Origin: Candidatus Melainabacteria bacterium
GTDB taxonomy: Bacteria; Actinomycetota; Actinomycetes; Mycobacteriales; Pseudonocardiaceae
Length of the DNA stretch: 5,223 bases
NCBI GenBank assembly: GCA_903970565.1
Contig: CAJCJE010000688.1
Coordinates: forward strand, 1 to 5,223
Direction: 5' to 3'
Of this stretch, positions 4,280 through 5,223 are shown in pieces (positions within the stretch are counted from its first letter, which is position 1; the number at the start of each line of letters is the position of its first letter). The position numbers and the translations under genes are program-made. The notes below the pieces were generated by a model. That model saw only the letters and a program-made list of their open reading frames with translations. It searched no databases and was not told where the DNA came from.

Positions 4280-5223
4280 TCAGATGAGGGTGTTGCCGGC
4301 GCCGATGTCGGCGACGTTCTGGCTGGGGGTCTCGACGTAGCCGTGGTCGGAGTTGGAGAGGGTGTTGTTGGCGAGGTAGCCGATGTCGCCGTTGCCGTTG
4401 GACCAGAGGATGTCGGCGTAGCCGTCGTGGGTGAGGTCGGTTGCGGTGAGGTCGGTGGGATCGGTGATGCCGGTGGGGGTGGTGATGGGGGTGCCGGCGG
4501 CGTCGAAGGGGAGGTGGTTGCTGTTGGAGAGGATGCTGTTGCCGACGTAGTTGAGGCTGCCGTTGGTGTAGTAGACGAGGTCGGCGTAGTGGTCGCCGTT
4601 GAGGTCGCCGAGGGTGACGTCCCCGTTGGCCGGCAGGCCGTTGGCGATGTTGATGGCGCCGGTGTAGAAGGGGTTGTGGCCGGGGTTGGTGTCGATGTTG
4701 TTGGGGATGTAGTAGAGGCTGCCGTTCTGGGTGAGGTATTCCAGGTCGGCGTGGCCATCGCCGGTGAGGTCGGCGGCGAAGATCTTCACGACCTTGCTGC
4801 CGGCGACATTCGCCAGGCCGAAGGCGACGGGGTAGCCGACCGCGTAGGGGCCGTGTCCGGCGTTGATGTTGTTGGGGTAGTAGTAGATGGTGTCGTCACC
4901 GGGTTCGTAGAGGAGTAGGTCGGCGTAGCCGTCGCCGGTTACCGAGCCGGCCGCGACGAGTGAGCCGGCCGGTATGCCGAAGGCGACTCCGGTGGCATTC
5001 GGGCCGCCGTAGTAGAACTGGTGGTCGGGGTTGGAGTTCAGGTCGTTGGGCACGTAATCGACGTTGTTGCCGGTGTCGCTGAACAACAGGTCGCCATACC
5101 CGTCGCCACTGAGGTCGTCAAGGCCGCCGTTGTCGGCTCTCTTAATCCCCAGTTCCCCACGCCACAGCCAGGATTCCAGTGCGGCCACGCCGATCGAACC
5201 AACAAGCGGTAAGGCCGAGGCTG
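4280..5223 (-). CDS. FG-GAP/VCBS-type repeat protein (5' end beyond right edge)
   Basis: Numbering from GTG 5188, 302 residues are visible, but the frame stays open to 5223 and no ribosome-binding site precedes that GTG. The upstream codons read ASALPLVGSIG, so the gene very probably begins outside the window. Five repeats of about 55-58 residues each start with a calcium-loop motif: DLSGDGYGDL (25), SVTGDGYADL (82), DLTGDGHADL (140), DLNGDHYADL (195) and DLTHDGYADI (251). Each loop is followed by a second conserved part like YYIPNNIDTNPGH, with aromatic pairs, NN and a late His. Such repeats in FG-GAP/VCBS proteins fold as beta-propeller blades, and five visible plus others upstream would fit a propeller. 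The protein is acidic, rich in Asn, Asp, Gly and Tyr, and lacks Cys, as expected for an extracellular protein. Binding partner and any N-terminal enzyme domain are unknown. It stops 19 bp before the SH3-like gene. Confidence 0.85.
   Translation of the reverse strand, partial: ASALPLVGSIGVAALESWLWRGELGIKRADNGGLDDLSGDGYGDLLFSDTGNNVDYVPNDLNSNPDHQFYYGGPNATGVAFGIPAGSLVAAGSVTGDGYADLLLYEPGDDTIYYYPNNINAGHGPYAVGYPVAFGLANVAGSKVVKIFAADLTGDGHADLEYLTQNGSLYYIPNNIDTNPGHNPFYTGAINIANGLPANGDVTLGDLNGDHYADLVYYTNGSLNYVGNSILSNSNHLPFDAAGTPITTPTGITDPTDLTATDLTHDGYADILWSNGNGDIGYLANNTLSNSDHGYVETPSQNVADIGAGNTLI
4325..5122 (-). repeat. Five in-frame coding repeats of about 170 bp
   Basis: The calcium-loop codons begin near 5116, 4945, 4771, 4606 and 4438, a spacing of 165-174 bp. 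The DNA similarity is visible as recurring GTCGGCGTAGCCGTCGCCGG-like stretches on the plus strand, for instance at about 4411, 4580, 4745 and 4919. The second repeat has Ser in place of the first Asp, and the fifth has His in place of the first Gly, so the copies have diverged and are not a recent identical duplication. Confidence 0.8.

Noticed and set aside
4261..4758. Minus-strand upstream extension of the SH3-like frame
   Set aside because: The translation is a Thr/Pro/Ser-rich shadow of the repeat gene. The SH3-like gene has its own ribosome-binding site and signal peptide at GTG 4260.
4160..4918. 252-codon plus-strand frame rich in Val, Gly and Asp
   Set aside because: It is the antisense of the repeat gene. 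Its own apparent repetitiveness comes from the coding repeats on the minus strand.
1..5223. tRNA or rRNA genes, CRISPR arrays, insertion sequences and dif-like sites
   Set aside because: I looked for these and saw no cloverleaf, spaced identical repeats, transposase motif, or dif-like inverted pair near xerD. XerD alone does not make this a mobile element, since it matches the housekeeping chromosomal form.

Overview
This is a GC-rich actinobacterial window, with strong G/C preference at third codon positions and frequent GTG/TTG starts with purine-rich ribosome-binding sites. The XerD protein has the form I know from Mycobacteriales and Pseudonocardiales, and the peptidase/7TM gene pair is a type common in actinomycetes. 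I would guess a Pseudonocardiales-like or related actinomycete, but I cannot name a genus.

Layout, left to right. (1) 1-290, plus strand: the 3' end of an unrecognised coding frame entering from the left edge. (2) 337-1269, plus: a complete xerD tyrosine recombinase with all six catalytic residues, a core gene for resolving chromosome dimers at dif. (3) 1407-1766, plus: a 119-residue ArsR-type winged-helix regulator. (4) 1767-1855: a short leader with a 14-bp perfect palindrome, a strong Shine-Dalgarno with a GTG, and then a second strong Shine-Dalgarno before a TTG start. (5) 1856-2473 and 2466-3725, plus, overlapping by 8 bp: an ImmA/IrrE-like zinc metallopeptidase coupled to a seven-helix membrane protein of the MAB_1171c / DUF6545 type. 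(6) 3684-3727: a 20-bp-stem hairpin that contains the stop codon of the membrane protein and sits between convergent genes, probably a shared terminator. (7) Minus strand, transcribed from the right edge towards the hairpin: a secreted-looking protein with five FG-GAP/VCBS-type calcium-binding repeats (4280 to beyond 5223, 5' end outside the window), then a small exported SH3-like protein (3739-4260).

How the genes may work together. The peptidase and 7TM protein almost certainly act as a unit, because they overlap and are translationally coupled. By analogy with ImmA-ImmR and IrrE-DdrO, and with BlaR1/MecR1 where sensor and peptidase are one chain, I infer a membrane signal that controls proteolysis of a regulator. 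No XRE-type repressor is present in the window. The ArsR-like protein just upstream is the only regulator nearby and is a candidate partner, which is inference only. The minus-strand pair looks like an independent two-gene operon for extracellular or wall-associated proteins.

The strongest candidates for something undescribed are the peptidase/7TM pair with its palindromic leader, and the repeat-protein/SH3-like secreted operon.
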